From JAJXWB01 sp046349215 (GTDB taxonomy: Bacteria; Pseudomonadota; Alphaproteobacteria; Rhizobiales; Beijerinckiaceae): a stretch of 64,000 bases of DNA. Below the pieces are notes generated by a model that saw nothing but the letters and a program-made list of their open reading frames with translations, was not told the DNA's origin and did not search any database. Numbering within the stretch: position 1 is the first letter of the stretch; each line of letters opens with the position of its first letter. The position numbers and the translations under genes were made by a program. The stretch covers positions 1,178,001-1,242,000 of the forward strand of contig JAXMCV010000002.1 in the NCBI GenBank assembly GCA_046349215.1. The letters run 5' to 3'. Shown here in pieces: positions 7,813 through 15,694 of this stretch.

Positions 7813-9971
7813 GCGCGCCGCCTGACCTTCGCCTCCGCCTGTTCCACGCCGAAAATGCGCTTCACCTCGTTCAAGCGTTCGTCGGTTTCCGGCCCAGGCT
7901 TGCCGCTCGCCCTCACGACGCCGTCGATGATATCGACGACAGCCGCCCGCCGGCCCGGATCGTCTGGCAGCATGGCCGGTATGGCGGCCATGGCGCGAGC
8001 CATGTCGGCGCGCAGCAGATCGGCCTGGCGGCGGATGATGGACTTCAGTTCCGCCATCGAAACGCGTTCATTCTGCGGAGCGCTGTCGCGGATCGCCACG
8101 AGAGCGTTGAATTGCCGTTCGTCGACGCCGCCGCCGCGCAGGACGTATATCAAGGCGCGAAGCCCCGCCTCCAGCAGGCCGCCCGCGTGGAATAGGCCTT
8201 CGAGATCGGCGCGGGCTTCGGCAAGGCCGAGATCGCGTTCGATCTTGCGGTCGTCGCCGGCATGCGGGGATTTCAGACCGACCGCGGCCTGCAACGCCTG
8301 CGACCCGTATGTGGCGTGGAACACGGCTTCGGTGACAGCCTCGCGCGTGGAGGCGAACATGTTCCAGCCGAGTTCGATCCAGCTGGACATCGCCTTTTCC
8401 CAGGCGACGAACGGGTTGTCGGCGGCGACGGGATGCCGGTCGGCGCGGACCTTTTCGGCCATCTCCTTGACCGGCGCCATCAGCGGGTTGCGGTCGGAGA
8501 AGGCCCCGAAGCGCATCCGATTCGGATGCATCTCGCGCAGGAATTGCGCGGTCGCCGGCGAGGTCATCGCCTTGACGGAAGGACTGACGAAAGCGCCATA
8601 CAGACCCTGATTGATCTCGGATACGCGCGCCGCCGTCTCGAACTTGCGCTCGTCGATTTCGTCATTGCCGCCGAGCGCTCGAATGTCGTCGAAGGTCCTC
8701 GGCTCGATGCGCGCGACGTAGCCTCCGGTGACGAGTTCGGCGTTCTCGGTCTTGCCATCGATGCCCATCAGCACGAATTCGTAAAGCCCAGGCGGCATCG
8801 CGTCGATCAGGTTCATGTTGAGCGCGAATTCCTGATGCTCCTTCGTGGCGACCGCACCGGACACGAAGATGCCGAGGTGACCTATGCTCTGGTGCAGTGA
8901 ATAGACAATGGTCTGTCCGTTGGCGATCAGATCATCGACGCTTCCGTACAGTTCGAGAATCCAGTCTAGGGCCTGTTGCGGCGGCGTGATGTCGTCGCCG
9001 AACGAGCAGAACACCACGATCGGCGACCGGATGCGGCGCAGGTCGATGCGCGAGCCATCGCTCGTGCGGATTTTGCCGGCCGCGAGGCGGTTGCCGACGA
9101 ACAATTCGTCGACAATGAACTGCATTTCCTCCGCGTTGAGGACCACGGGAACGCCCCACCATTTCTCGAACTCGAGGAACCGCTGACCTTCCGTGTCGAT
9201 ATTGGCGTAGACGTTGTAGGGCTTCTTCCACCAGGTGTTGGCGGGATTGTTGGATTCGAAATTTGCGATCAGCGATGCGCCGTCGAATTTCCCGGCGCCG
9301 AGATCGCCCGAAAGCGCGGTCAGCCAGCTTCCTCCCAGCAAGCCGCCGAGATAGCGCATCGGGTTCTTGCCGCGCACGCCGGCCCAGTAAGACAGCGGTG
9401 ACCCGACCAAGATGATCGGACCGGGAAGGTCCGGGTTCATCGCCGCCATCAGCATGATTTGCCAGCCGGCCTGGCAGTTGCCGACCAGCGTCGGCTTGCC
9501 GTCGGCGTCGCGATGCAGGTCGATCACCATGCGCACGAATTGCGCTTCGGCGCGGCAAACGTCCTCGATCGTCTGGCCAGGCATCGGCTCCGGCAGGAAG
9601 CCGACGAAATAGCAGGGATGGCCGGCCCGCAGCGCGACGCCGATCTCGCTGTCGTGCTTCATGCCGCCGATGCCGGGTCCGTGGCCGGCGCGCGGATCGA
9701 AGACGATGAAGGGACGCTTGCGCGGATCGACCGTCACGCCGTCCGGTGGCAGGATGCGGACGAGCACGTAGTTGACGGGCCGTTCGAGCGTGCGGCCGTC
9801 GCAGATGACTTCCGCCGCGAAATTGAGCACATGCGGCGCGAGGCGCTGAGTCTGCTGGTCGTAGATGTTTCCACGTTCGCGCAGGACGTCCATAAACAGG
9901 ACCGAGCGCTCCAGCGCATCGCGCCAATACTCGAAGATCGGATTTGAGAAGCTACGCAGGGCTTCGGGCAT
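7809..9971 (-). CDS. DUF3141 protein, PHA-synthase-like alpha/beta hydrolase
   Basis: The 720-residue cytosolic protein carries an alpha/beta-hydrolase core like that of poly(3-hydroxyalkanoate) synthases, with a nucleophile-elbow-like VGNCQAGWQ (cysteine in place of serine). It matches what I know of DUF3141 proteins found beside pta/ackA in Rhizobiales. It is the first gene of the operon leading into pta, ackA and ppk2. The link to acetyl-CoA overflow suggests storage-polymer or acyl-CoA handling, but the reaction is unproven. Confidence 0.8.
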   Translation of the reverse strand: MPEALRSFSNPIFEYWRDALERSVLFMDVLRERGNIYDQQTQRLAPHVLNFAAEVICDGRTLERPVNYVLVRILPPDGVTVDPRKRPFIVFDPRAGHGPGIGGMKHDSEIGVALRAGHPCYFVGFLPEPMPGQTIEDVCRAEAQFVRMVIDLHRDADGKPTLVGNCQAGWQIMLMAAMNPDLPGPIILVGSPLSYWAGVRGKNPMRYLGGLLGGSWLTALSGDLGAGKFDGASLIANFESNNPANTWWKKPYNVYANIDTEGQRFLEFEKWWGVPVVLNAEEMQFIVDELFVGNRLAAGKIRTSDGSRIDLRRIRSPIVVFCSFGDDITPPQQALDWILELYGSVDDLIANGQTIVYSLHQSIGHLGIFVSGAVATKEHQEFALNMNLIDAMPPGLYEFVLMGIDGKTENAELVTGGYVARIEPRTFDDIRALGGNDEIDERKFETAARVSEINQGLYGAFVSPSVKAMTSPATAQFLREMHPNRMRFGAFSDRNPLMAPVKEMAEKVRADRHPVAADNPFVAWEKAMSSWIELGWNMFASTREAVTEAVFHATYGSQALQAAVGLKSPHAGDDRKIERDLGLAEARADLEGLFHAGGLLEAGLRALIYVLRGGGVDERQFNALVAIRDSAPQNERVSMAELKSIIRRQADLLRADMARAMAAIPAMLPDDPGRRAAVVDIIDGVVRASGKPGPETDERLNEVKRIFGVEQAEAKVRRRA

Positions 9972-10096
9972 GATGGACCCCTATCGGTCGATCGGCTTGT
10001 TCGGGCGCCGATCGGCGCACGTGAAAGCCCGGATTGCCCTGCGATGTGCCGGTCTCATCGCCCTTGGCTCGATCACGAGGCAGGGCAGATGATGGT

Positions 10097-10138
10097 CTGA
10101 TAGCCCGTTGCCGCGCGCGACGCCTTGAGGCAACGCAA
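10097..10138 (-). promoter_or_regulatory. FixK/Fnr-type box and -10 for the DUF3141-pta-ackA-ppk2 operon
   Basis: TTGAGGCAACGCAA at 10125-10138 fits the FixK-type pattern TTGA-N6-(T/G)CAA. On the minus strand, TATCAG (10102-10097) is a plausible -10 element with its centre 32 bp from the box centre, the class II spacing. The leader to the ATG would be about 120 nt. The same 15-base word occurs again at 10602. Confidence 0.5.
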
Positions 10139-10155
10139 CCGAACGGGCCTTTTTT
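10103..10155 (+). terminator. Terminator-like hairpin with T6 on the plus strand, no gene before it
   Basis: GCCCGTT (10103-10109) pairs with AACGGGC (10142-10148), with an inner GCC/GGC pairing, and is followed by C and TTTTTT (10150-10155). It points along the plus strand, but no plus-strand gene lies upstream within 5 kb. It also encloses the FixK-type box. It could end a small RNA or an antisense transcript, or be chance. Confidence 0.35.
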
Positions 10156-10242
10156 GGTTGTCAGACGAGATACTTAGTAACCGTCAGCTTGGCTTTTCGC
10201 TGGATTTTGGAAGGGGTCGGTCGGAAATCCGACAGGGCTGCA

Positions 10243-10536
10243 TCAATTGCGAGCCCAGGTTCCCGGTGCGTCGCTGTCTGGGCCGTTACCGTATTCGCGC
10301 AAAAACAACGAGGCGTCTGACTCTGACTTGAAGCGGTATTGCTTCGTGTCTTGCCGGTCGCCAGGAGACTCCAGCATCCACCGATGCCGGGCTTCGTCCA
10401 GATCGCCGGCATGCCATTGAGAATCGGCGTTAGCTTGTTCCCACATCTTGAGGGACTTTCGCAAAGCTTCCGACGGCTCGACAATAGTCACTGGGAAAGG
10501 GAAGTTCTCAAGGATGCTGGCGCCCGTTGTGCGCAT
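10243..10536 (-). CDS. Hypothetical protein, about 97 residues
   Basis: A small soluble protein starting MRTTGASILENFPFPVTIVE, with a central WEQANADSQWHAGDLDEARHR and an ending rich in D, G and N. AGGAG lies nine bases before ATG 10536, which decides the start against a longer frame at 10593. A FixK-type box identical to that of the neighbouring operon lies 66 bp upstream, so it may belong to the same low-oxygen regulon. No family recognised. Confidence 0.6.
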   Translation of the reverse strand: MRTTGASILENFPFPVTIVEPSEALRKSLKMWEQANADSQWHAGDLDEARHRWMLESPGDRQDTKQYRFKSESDASLFLREYGNGPDSDAPGTWARN

Positions 10537-10601
10537 TAAAGCGCTCCTGACAAACCGAGGTCTCGTATAGTTTCGACTACCAGCGAGCTGCAATATTTGC
10601 T

Positions 10602-10615
10602 TTGAGGCAACGCAA
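10602..10615 (-). promoter_or_regulatory. FixK/Fnr-type box upstream of small hypothetical gene
   Basis: TTGAGGCAACGCAA, followed by C, is identical over 15 bases to the box at 10125-10139. It lies 66 bp from the ATG at 10536. No strong -10 is visible at the exact class II spacing, so its use is less sure. Confidence 0.4.
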
Positions 10616-10700
10616 CAAGCCGCCTTGGTTCGTCGCTAGGTGTGTATATCATGCGTCCGCTGCACCTGCGATCAGGGGTAAGACGAAAAACAGAAGCGGC

Positions 10701-10726
10701 TGAGTGATCGCCTATGCGATCACTCA
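10701..10726. repeat. Perfect inverted repeat, 11-bp arms
   Basis: TGAGTGATCGC (10701-10711) is repeated inverted at 10716-10726 with a 4-base loop (CTAT). No T-run follows on either side. It sits 140 bp left of the first IS91-type element and does not recur at the second copy, so it is not part of that element. It may be a remnant transposon end or a protein-binding site. Confidence 0.5.
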
Positions 10727-10970
10727 GAACACCATCTAGGGCGCCGCTACAGGCATGAACGATACCGGCTTCGCGAAGGTCTGGGATCTGGCGCGGGGCG
10801 AGCGCCCGCTTCTGGCGCGAAGCGGCCTGCCGATCGCGCCTCGTCGAGAGTCCGGAAACGGTCGATGGACGAAGCCGCTCCGCGGCAGGAGCTGCCCGAT
10901 TGGGGGCGGCTGAGGTCTGACACTCGGGATTGCACGATCATGTGGGGTTTCTCTTGAACGGGAGAGCCCC

Positions 10971-11843
10971 ATGGAAGACCACAGCAATGCCCAAGGATCC
11001 GTCAGCCCGCTTCGCCAGCGGATGCTCGAGGACATGACCATCCGCGGTTTCGGCGAGCAGACGAAGCGCGACTACGTCCGGCAGGTGCGTATGTTTGCGG
11101 CGTTCATCGACCGCAAGCCGGCCCTTGCCGAGCCGGAGGATCTGCGTCGCTACCAGCTGCACATGGCGGCCAGCGGCGCGAGCGCCTCCACAATGAACCA
11201 GGCCTGCGCGGCCCTTCGGTTCTTCTTCCATGTGACGCTCGGCCGCCCTGGCTTCGGCGATCGGATGGCGCGGATCTCGACGCCCGAACGCTTACCCGTC
11301 GTATTGAGCCCGGAGGAGGTCGCACTGCTGCTGGCGCATGCCTCGAACCTGAAGCACCGGGCGGCGCTCAGCGTCGCCTATGGTTGCGGCCTGCGCGTTT
11401 CCGAGATCGCCAACCTCAAAGTCTCGGATATCGACAGCGCCCGGATGCTGATCCGCGTCGAACAGGGCAAGGGACGCAAGGATCGCTATGTCATGCTGTC
11501 GCCCGATCTGCTCGCGCTGTTACGGCAGTGGTGGCGGGAGAAGCGGCCGAAGGGATGGCTGTTCCCAGGCCAACAGCCAGGCCAGCCGATCACCTCACGC
11601 CAGCTCAGCCGCGCCTGCGTTGCCGCCGCGGCGAGCGCGAGGCTCGGCAAGCGCGTCTCCATGCACACGCTGCGGCACAGCTTCGCCACGCATCTTCTGG
11701 AGCAGAAGGTCGATATCCGCGTCATCCAGACGCTGCTCGGCCACAGGAAGCTCGACACAACGGCGATCTACACGCGCGTTGCCCTCAAGACGATCCGCGA
11801 CGTCGAGAGCCCGCTCGCGCTGCTCGCGCCCCCGCACTCCTGA
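10971..11843 (+). CDS. Tyrosine recombinase of IS91-type element, copy 1
   Basis: The 290 residues form a phage-integrase-family protein. An N-terminal SAM-like core-binding domain (about residues 15-100) precedes the catalytic domain with Arg in YGCGLRVSEIANL, the H-x-x-R motif HTLRHSFATHLL, and LGHRKLDTTAIYTRV with the nucleophile tyrosine. It lies directly before the transposase, with 13 bp between them. Its job in the element is not established; it may resolve transposition intermediates. The protein is identical to that of copy 2. Confidence 0.93.
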   Translation: MEDHSNAQGSVSPLRQRMLEDMTIRGFGEQTKRDYVRQVRMFAAFIDRKPALAEPEDLRRYQLHMAASGASASTMNQACAALRFFFHVTLGRPGFGDRMARISTPERLPVVLSPEEVALLLAHASNLKHRAALSVAYGCGLRVSEIANLKVSDIDSARMLIRVEQGKGRKDRYVMLSPDLLALLRQWWREKRPKGWLFPGQQPGQPITSRQLSRACVAAAASARLGKRVSMHTLRHSFATHLLEQKVDIRVIQTLLGHRKLDTTAIYTRVALKTIRDVESPLALLAPPHS

Positions 11844-11856
11844 AGACCGCGCCGTC

Positions 11857-13095
11857 ATGGCGCGGCCTCGCCTCGAGGTCGCAGACGTCTTTCGTCGGCA
11901 TGGGGAGGCATATCTTGCCGCCCACGCCGGCCGTCTGAGCCTCGGCCAACTCAAGGTCGTCTCGGCGATCCGGGCTTGTCGCACCGCGGCGCTCGGTGGC
12001 CATGTCGCGCGCTGCGACGGCTGCGGCCATGTCGAGATCGGATACAACTCCTGTCGCAACCGGCATTGTCCGAAGTGCCAGGGATTTGCCGCGCGCGCCT
12101 GGCTCGACAAGCGTCAAGCCGATCTACTGCCGCTCGCCTACTATCACGTCGTCTTCACCCTGCCGGCGGCGATCGCCGCAATCGCTTTCCAAAACAAGGC
12201 GGCGCTCTACGACCTGCTCATGAAGACCGCTGCCGAGACGCTGACGACGATCGCCGTCGATCCGAAGCGGCTCGGCGTCAGAATCGGATTCACCAGCGTG
12301 CTGCACACTTGGGGATCGGCGCTCACTCACCATCCGCACGTCCACATCATCGTCCCCGGCGGCGGCCTGTCGCCGGACGGCGAACGCTGGATCGCCTGCA
12401 AGCCCGGCTTCTTTCTGCCCGTGCGTGTCCTGTCGCGCTTCTTCCGTCGCCGCTTCCTGGAAGGCTTGCTCGCCCTTCATGAGGGCGGCCGGCTGACCTT
12501 CTTCGGCGACCTCGCCGGGCTCGCCAACCCCGGTGTGTTCAGAGCCCGTCTCGCGCCGCTGCGCCGCGCCGAATGGGTCATCTACGCCAAGCGCCCGTTC
12601 GGCGGCCCTCAGGCCGTCCTCGCCTATCTGTCGCGCTACACCCACCGCGTCGCCATCTCAGACAGCCGCATCGTCGCATTCGACGGTCATCGCGTCTCCT
12701 TCCGCTGGAAGGACTATCGCGCTCGGGCGAGCGCGCCGGGCGCATGGATCAAGACCATGACGCTGCCCGTCGACGAGTTCATGCGCCGCTTCCTGCTGCA
12801 CGTTCTCCCCGATGGCTTCCACCGCATCCGCCATTACGGCTTCCTCGCCGGCGCCGCGCGCGTCAAGAACGTCGCGCGCATCAGACAGATGATTGCCGAC
12901 GTCAGTGGCGCACCGCAGGCCCGACAGAACGTCGGCGAGCCGCATGCCGAACCGGCAGAAGCGGGTGTCGACGATGAGCGCGAGGAATCCTTCCCCTGCC
13001 GCTGCTGTGGTGGTCGCATGACCATCGTCGAGCGCTTCGCCCGCGGCGGCGCTCCGCAAACGTCGTTCGCAGCCGGATGGAGCGATACATCATGA
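11857..13095 (+). CDS. IS91-family transposase, copy 1
   Basis: The 412 residues begin with a zinc-binding region (CDGCGHVEIGYNSCRNRHCPKC), which is typical of IS91/ISCR transposases. The HUH motif HHPHVHIIVPGGG follows, and a tyrosine-bearing region YLSRYTHRVAIS. A second C-x2-C pair is near the end (PCRCCGG). HUH/Y transposases nick one strand and move by rolling-circle replication. I chose the ATG at 11857; the same frame is open further left but overlaps the recombinase gene. Identical to copy 2. Confidence 0.93.
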   Translation: MARPRLEVADVFRRHGEAYLAAHAGRLSLGQLKVVSAIRACRTAALGGHVARCDGCGHVEIGYNSCRNRHCPKCQGFAARAWLDKRQADLLPLAYYHVVFTLPAAIAAIAFQNKAALYDLLMKTAAETLTTIAVDPKRLGVRIGFTSVLHTWGSALTHHPHVHIIVPGGGLSPDGERWIACKPGFFLPVRVLSRFFRRRFLEGLLALHEGGRLTFFGDLAGLANPGVFRARLAPLRRAEWVIYAKRPFGGPQAVLAYLSRYTHRVAISDSRIVAFDGHRVSFRWKDYRARASAPGAWIKTMTLPVDEFMRRFLLHVLPDGFHRIRHYGFLAGAARVKNVARIRQMIADVSGAPQARQNVGEPHAEPAEAGVDDEREESFPCRCCGGRMTIVERFARGGAPQTSFAAGWSDTS

Positions 13096-13440
13096 TCTGC
13101 CCGCGGACCGTCTGCCCCAACCACGATTCCGAACGCACGCAAATTACCGGCGCAACGCAGCCGCTCGCTTCATGCTCGACAAAATCGACTGCCCAGACGA
13201 GCTCGCCGAGCCGGCGCTTCGATCAACGCATCATCCGCAGAAATCATCCACGACCGAAGCGCGCCCGTCGCCGCGACACAACCGCAGTCGGCGACACACC
13301 GTTCGCGAAAGCCCCATAGCGCCGGCCAATCTGAAACGCCCAACCACTGGGCCGCGGCTTCCTCCATCGGAGGATTGCCGACGCCGGCCCGCGCGCCGTC
13401 ACGCACATCCGGGTCGGGCCGGCGTCCGCAATCCTTCACG

Positions 13441-13606
13441 TAAGTGCCCCTTGATCCACGGACGAGAAGCGGTCATTCGGCTGATCCGCCGGCAAGCGGC
13501 CATCGACAACGGGCGGGTTGGGCGGACAGCGGACCTTTGTCCGCACCGGTGAAGGGAATGACGGGTCGGTGCTAGTCGGAAACACGCTTCGCAGCAAACA
13601 GCGCGT
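13441..13606. other. Spacer between IS copy 1 and the substrate-binding gene
   Basis: 166 bases with no gene. Short words such as AAGCGGTCATTCGG and GCGGACCTTTGTCCGC (an imperfect palindrome near 13530) resemble decayed spacer DNA. I see no promoter or RNA. Confidence 0.4.
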
Positions 13607-14590
13607 CTACTCGATCACCTCGTCGGCGGCTGCGAAAAGCGCGGGCGGCACCACGAGGCCGAGTGTCCTAGCCGTCTTGAGGTTGATGACGAGTTCGAAC
13701 TTGTCGGGATGTTGGATTGGCAAAACCGCCGGGCTTTCGCCCTTGAGAATCTTATCAACGTAGGTTGCGGCGCGGCGCGAAAGATCGGTGATACTTGGGC
13801 CGTAGGAGAACAATGCACCGGCGGCCGGAAATTCCTTCGTGGGCGATGCGAGCGGTATCCGATGTTCGAGGCTTAAATTCGAAATGTCAGCGCGATGCCC
13901 GGCAAAAAGAGCTGCATTTGATGTAATAAGTCCTCCTGCTTTCCACGCGGCCGCCGAATTGATTGCGCTTTTTATTTCGGCTGCGCTGAGGCAAACAAAA
14001 GACTTGGCTTCCATATCAAAAGTCTTGGCTGCGGCTTCTATTTCCTGAAATTGACGAATTTCCATACCTGTATCTGGCGCCAATAAATACCCAATGCGTT
14101 TCAGATTTGGGACAAACTCCTTAAACATTTGAAGTCGTTTGGCTATTGTGTCTAGGGACGCCAAAGTAAAGCCCGTTATGTTCCCGCCGGGCCGAGCAAT
14201 ATTTGTTACAATGCCCACCGCCACTGGATCGCCGATTGACGCCATCACGACGGGAACAGTTTTAGACGCTTTTTGAATAGACGAAACCGCAAGCGTACCC
14301 CAAGTTACAACTACGTCATAATCTTGCTTAACGATCTCGGCGGCAGTGCTGTCGAGCAACTCAGCTTTTCCGTTTGTTGATTTGAAATCCAACGTAAGAT
14401 TGACACCAGGAAAATACCCAAGCTTGCGCAGGCCGTTTCGGAACGCGTCTATCAATTCCGTTCGGGTGTCGAGCGCCACGGTAAACAATCCGACGACGCG
14501 ATGATTGTCCTTAGCGAAGCCGTGCGATGGTCGGATTATGTATGAACCGACAGAACCGACCGTGAAGGTGATGAATTCGCGCCTCTGCAT
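13607..14590 (-). CDS. ABC-transporter substrate-binding protein (PF04392 type)
   Basis: The 327 residues start MQRREFITFT, the usual opening of the large PF04392 family, followed by a short signal sequence. Typical blocks are VVGLFTVALD near the N-terminus, DYDVVVTWGTLAVSSIQKAS, VPVVMASIGDPVAVGIV and NIARPGGNITG. The start at 14590 is set by GGGGAG and the family N-terminus. No permease or ATPase genes accompany it. Its base composition is visibly more A+T-rich than the surroundings. It lies between two identical IS copies, suggesting it arrived from elsewhere, and copy 2 ends 114 bp before its ATG. Confidence 0.85.
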   Translation of the reverse strand: MQRREFITFTVGSVGSYIIRPSHGFAKDNHRVVGLFTVALDTRTELIDAFRNGLRKLGYFPGVNLTLDFKSTNGKAELLDSTAAEIVKQDYDVVVTWGTLAVSSIQKASKTVPVVMASIGDPVAVGIVTNIARPGGNITGFTLASLDTIAKRLQMFKEFVPNLKRIGYLLAPDTGMEIRQFQEIEAAAKTFDMEAKSFVCLSAAEIKSAINSAAAWKAGGLITSNAALFAGHRADISNLSLEHRIPLASPTKEFPAAGALFSYGPSITDLSRRAATYVDKILKGESPAVLPIQHPDKFELVINLKTARTLGLVVPPALFAAADEVIE

Positions 14591-14808
14591 ATCTCCCCAC
14601 GGATTGCAGATCATCTGCTTTGGTAGCTTAAACTTCAAGGCGACCGGTGTGGATCAGAGGCGGATCTTCGGCTACGGAATCTCGAAGGTCCGAGATCGGT
14701 CGTAGGACGAAGCCGCTCCGCGGCAGGAGCTGCCCGATTGGGGGCGGCTGAGGTCTGACACTCGGGATTGCACGATCATGTGGGGTTTCTCTTGAACGGG
14801 AGAGCCCC

Positions 14809-15681
14809 ATGGAAGACCACAGCAATGCCCAAGGATCCGTCAGCCCGCTTCGCCAGCGGATGCTCGAGGACATGACCATCCGCGGTTTCGGCGAGCAGAC
14901 GAAGCGCGACTACGTCCGGCAGGTGCGTATGTTTGCGGCGTTCATCGACCGCAAGCCGGCCCTTGCCGAGCCGGAGGATCTGCGTCGCTACCAGCTGCAC
15001 ATGGCGGCCAGCGGCGCGAGCGCCTCCACAATGAACCAGGCCTGCGCGGCCCTTCGGTTCTTCTTCCATGTGACGCTCGGCCGCCCTGGCTTCGGCGATC
15101 GGATGGCGCGGATCTCGACGCCCGAACGCTTACCCGTCGTATTGAGCCCGGAGGAGGTCGCACTGCTGCTGGCGCATGCCTCGAACCTGAAGCACCGGGC
15201 GGCGCTCAGCGTCGCCTATGGTTGCGGCCTGCGCGTTTCCGAGATCGCCAACCTCAAAGTCTCGGATATCGACAGCGCCCGGATGCTGATCCGCGTCGAA
15301 CAGGGCAAGGGACGCAAGGATCGCTATGTCATGCTGTCGCCCGATCTGCTCGCGCTGTTACGGCAGTGGTGGCGGGAGAAGCGGCCGAAGGGATGGCTGT
15401 TCCCAGGCCAACAGCCAGGCCAGCCGATCACCTCACGCCAGCTCAGCCGCGCCTGCGTTGCCGCCGCGGCGAGCGCGAGGCTCGGCAAGCGCGTCTCCAT
15501 GCACACGCTGCGGCACAGCTTCGCCACGCATCTTCTGGAGCAGAAGGTCGATATCCGCGTCATCCAGACGCTGCTCGGCCACAGGAAGCTCGACACAACG
15601 GCGATCTACACGCGCGTTGCCCTCAAGACGATCCGCGACGTCGAGAGCCCGCTCGCGCTGCTCGCGCCCCCGCACTCCTGA
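14809..15681 (+). CDS. Tyrosine recombinase of IS91-type element, copy 2
   Basis: Identical 290-residue protein to the copy at 10971-11843, with the R, HxxR and Y catalytic residues intact (YGCGLRVSEI, HTLRHSFATH, TTAIYTRV). It should be active. The upstream non-coding 104 bp of the element are also identical to copy 1, so both copies carry the same expression signals. Confidence 0.93.
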   Translation: MEDHSNAQGSVSPLRQRMLEDMTIRGFGEQTKRDYVRQVRMFAAFIDRKPALAEPEDLRRYQLHMAASGASASTMNQACAALRFFFHVTLGRPGFGDRMARISTPERLPVVLSPEEVALLLAHASNLKHRAALSVAYGCGLRVSEIANLKVSDIDSARMLIRVEQGKGRKDRYVMLSPDLLALLRQWWREKRPKGWLFPGQQPGQPITSRQLSRACVAAAASARLGKRVSMHTLRHSFATHLLEQKVDIRVIQTLLGHRKLDTTAIYTRVALKTIRDVESPLALLAPPHS

Positions 15682-15694
15682 AGACCGCGCCGTC

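Larger units (their letters stand above)
10867..13440 (+). mobile_element. IS91-type insertion sequence with tyrosine recombinase, copy 1
   Basis: The 2574 bp from GGACGAAGCC to ATCCTTCACG recur at 14705-17278 (constant offset 3838), which sets the element boundaries. It carries a tyrosine recombinase gene and an IS91-type transposase gene, the two-gene layout of a known IS91 subgroup. There are no terminal inverted repeats and no target duplication, as expected for single-strand (rolling-circle) transposition. About 345 bp beyond the transposase stop are non-coding but conserved in both copies. Outer flanks differ: CGAT/TAAG here. Confidence 0.9.

Noticed and set aside
10971..11843. Tyrosine recombinase as sign of an integron or prophage
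   Set aside because: No attI/attC sites, cassettes or phage genes; it is a fixed part of the repeated IS91-type element.
13172..13552. Plus-strand frame after the first IS91 transposase
   Set aside because: It crosses the element's right border into unrelated DNA and has no recognisable content; the version in copy 2 diverges at the same border.
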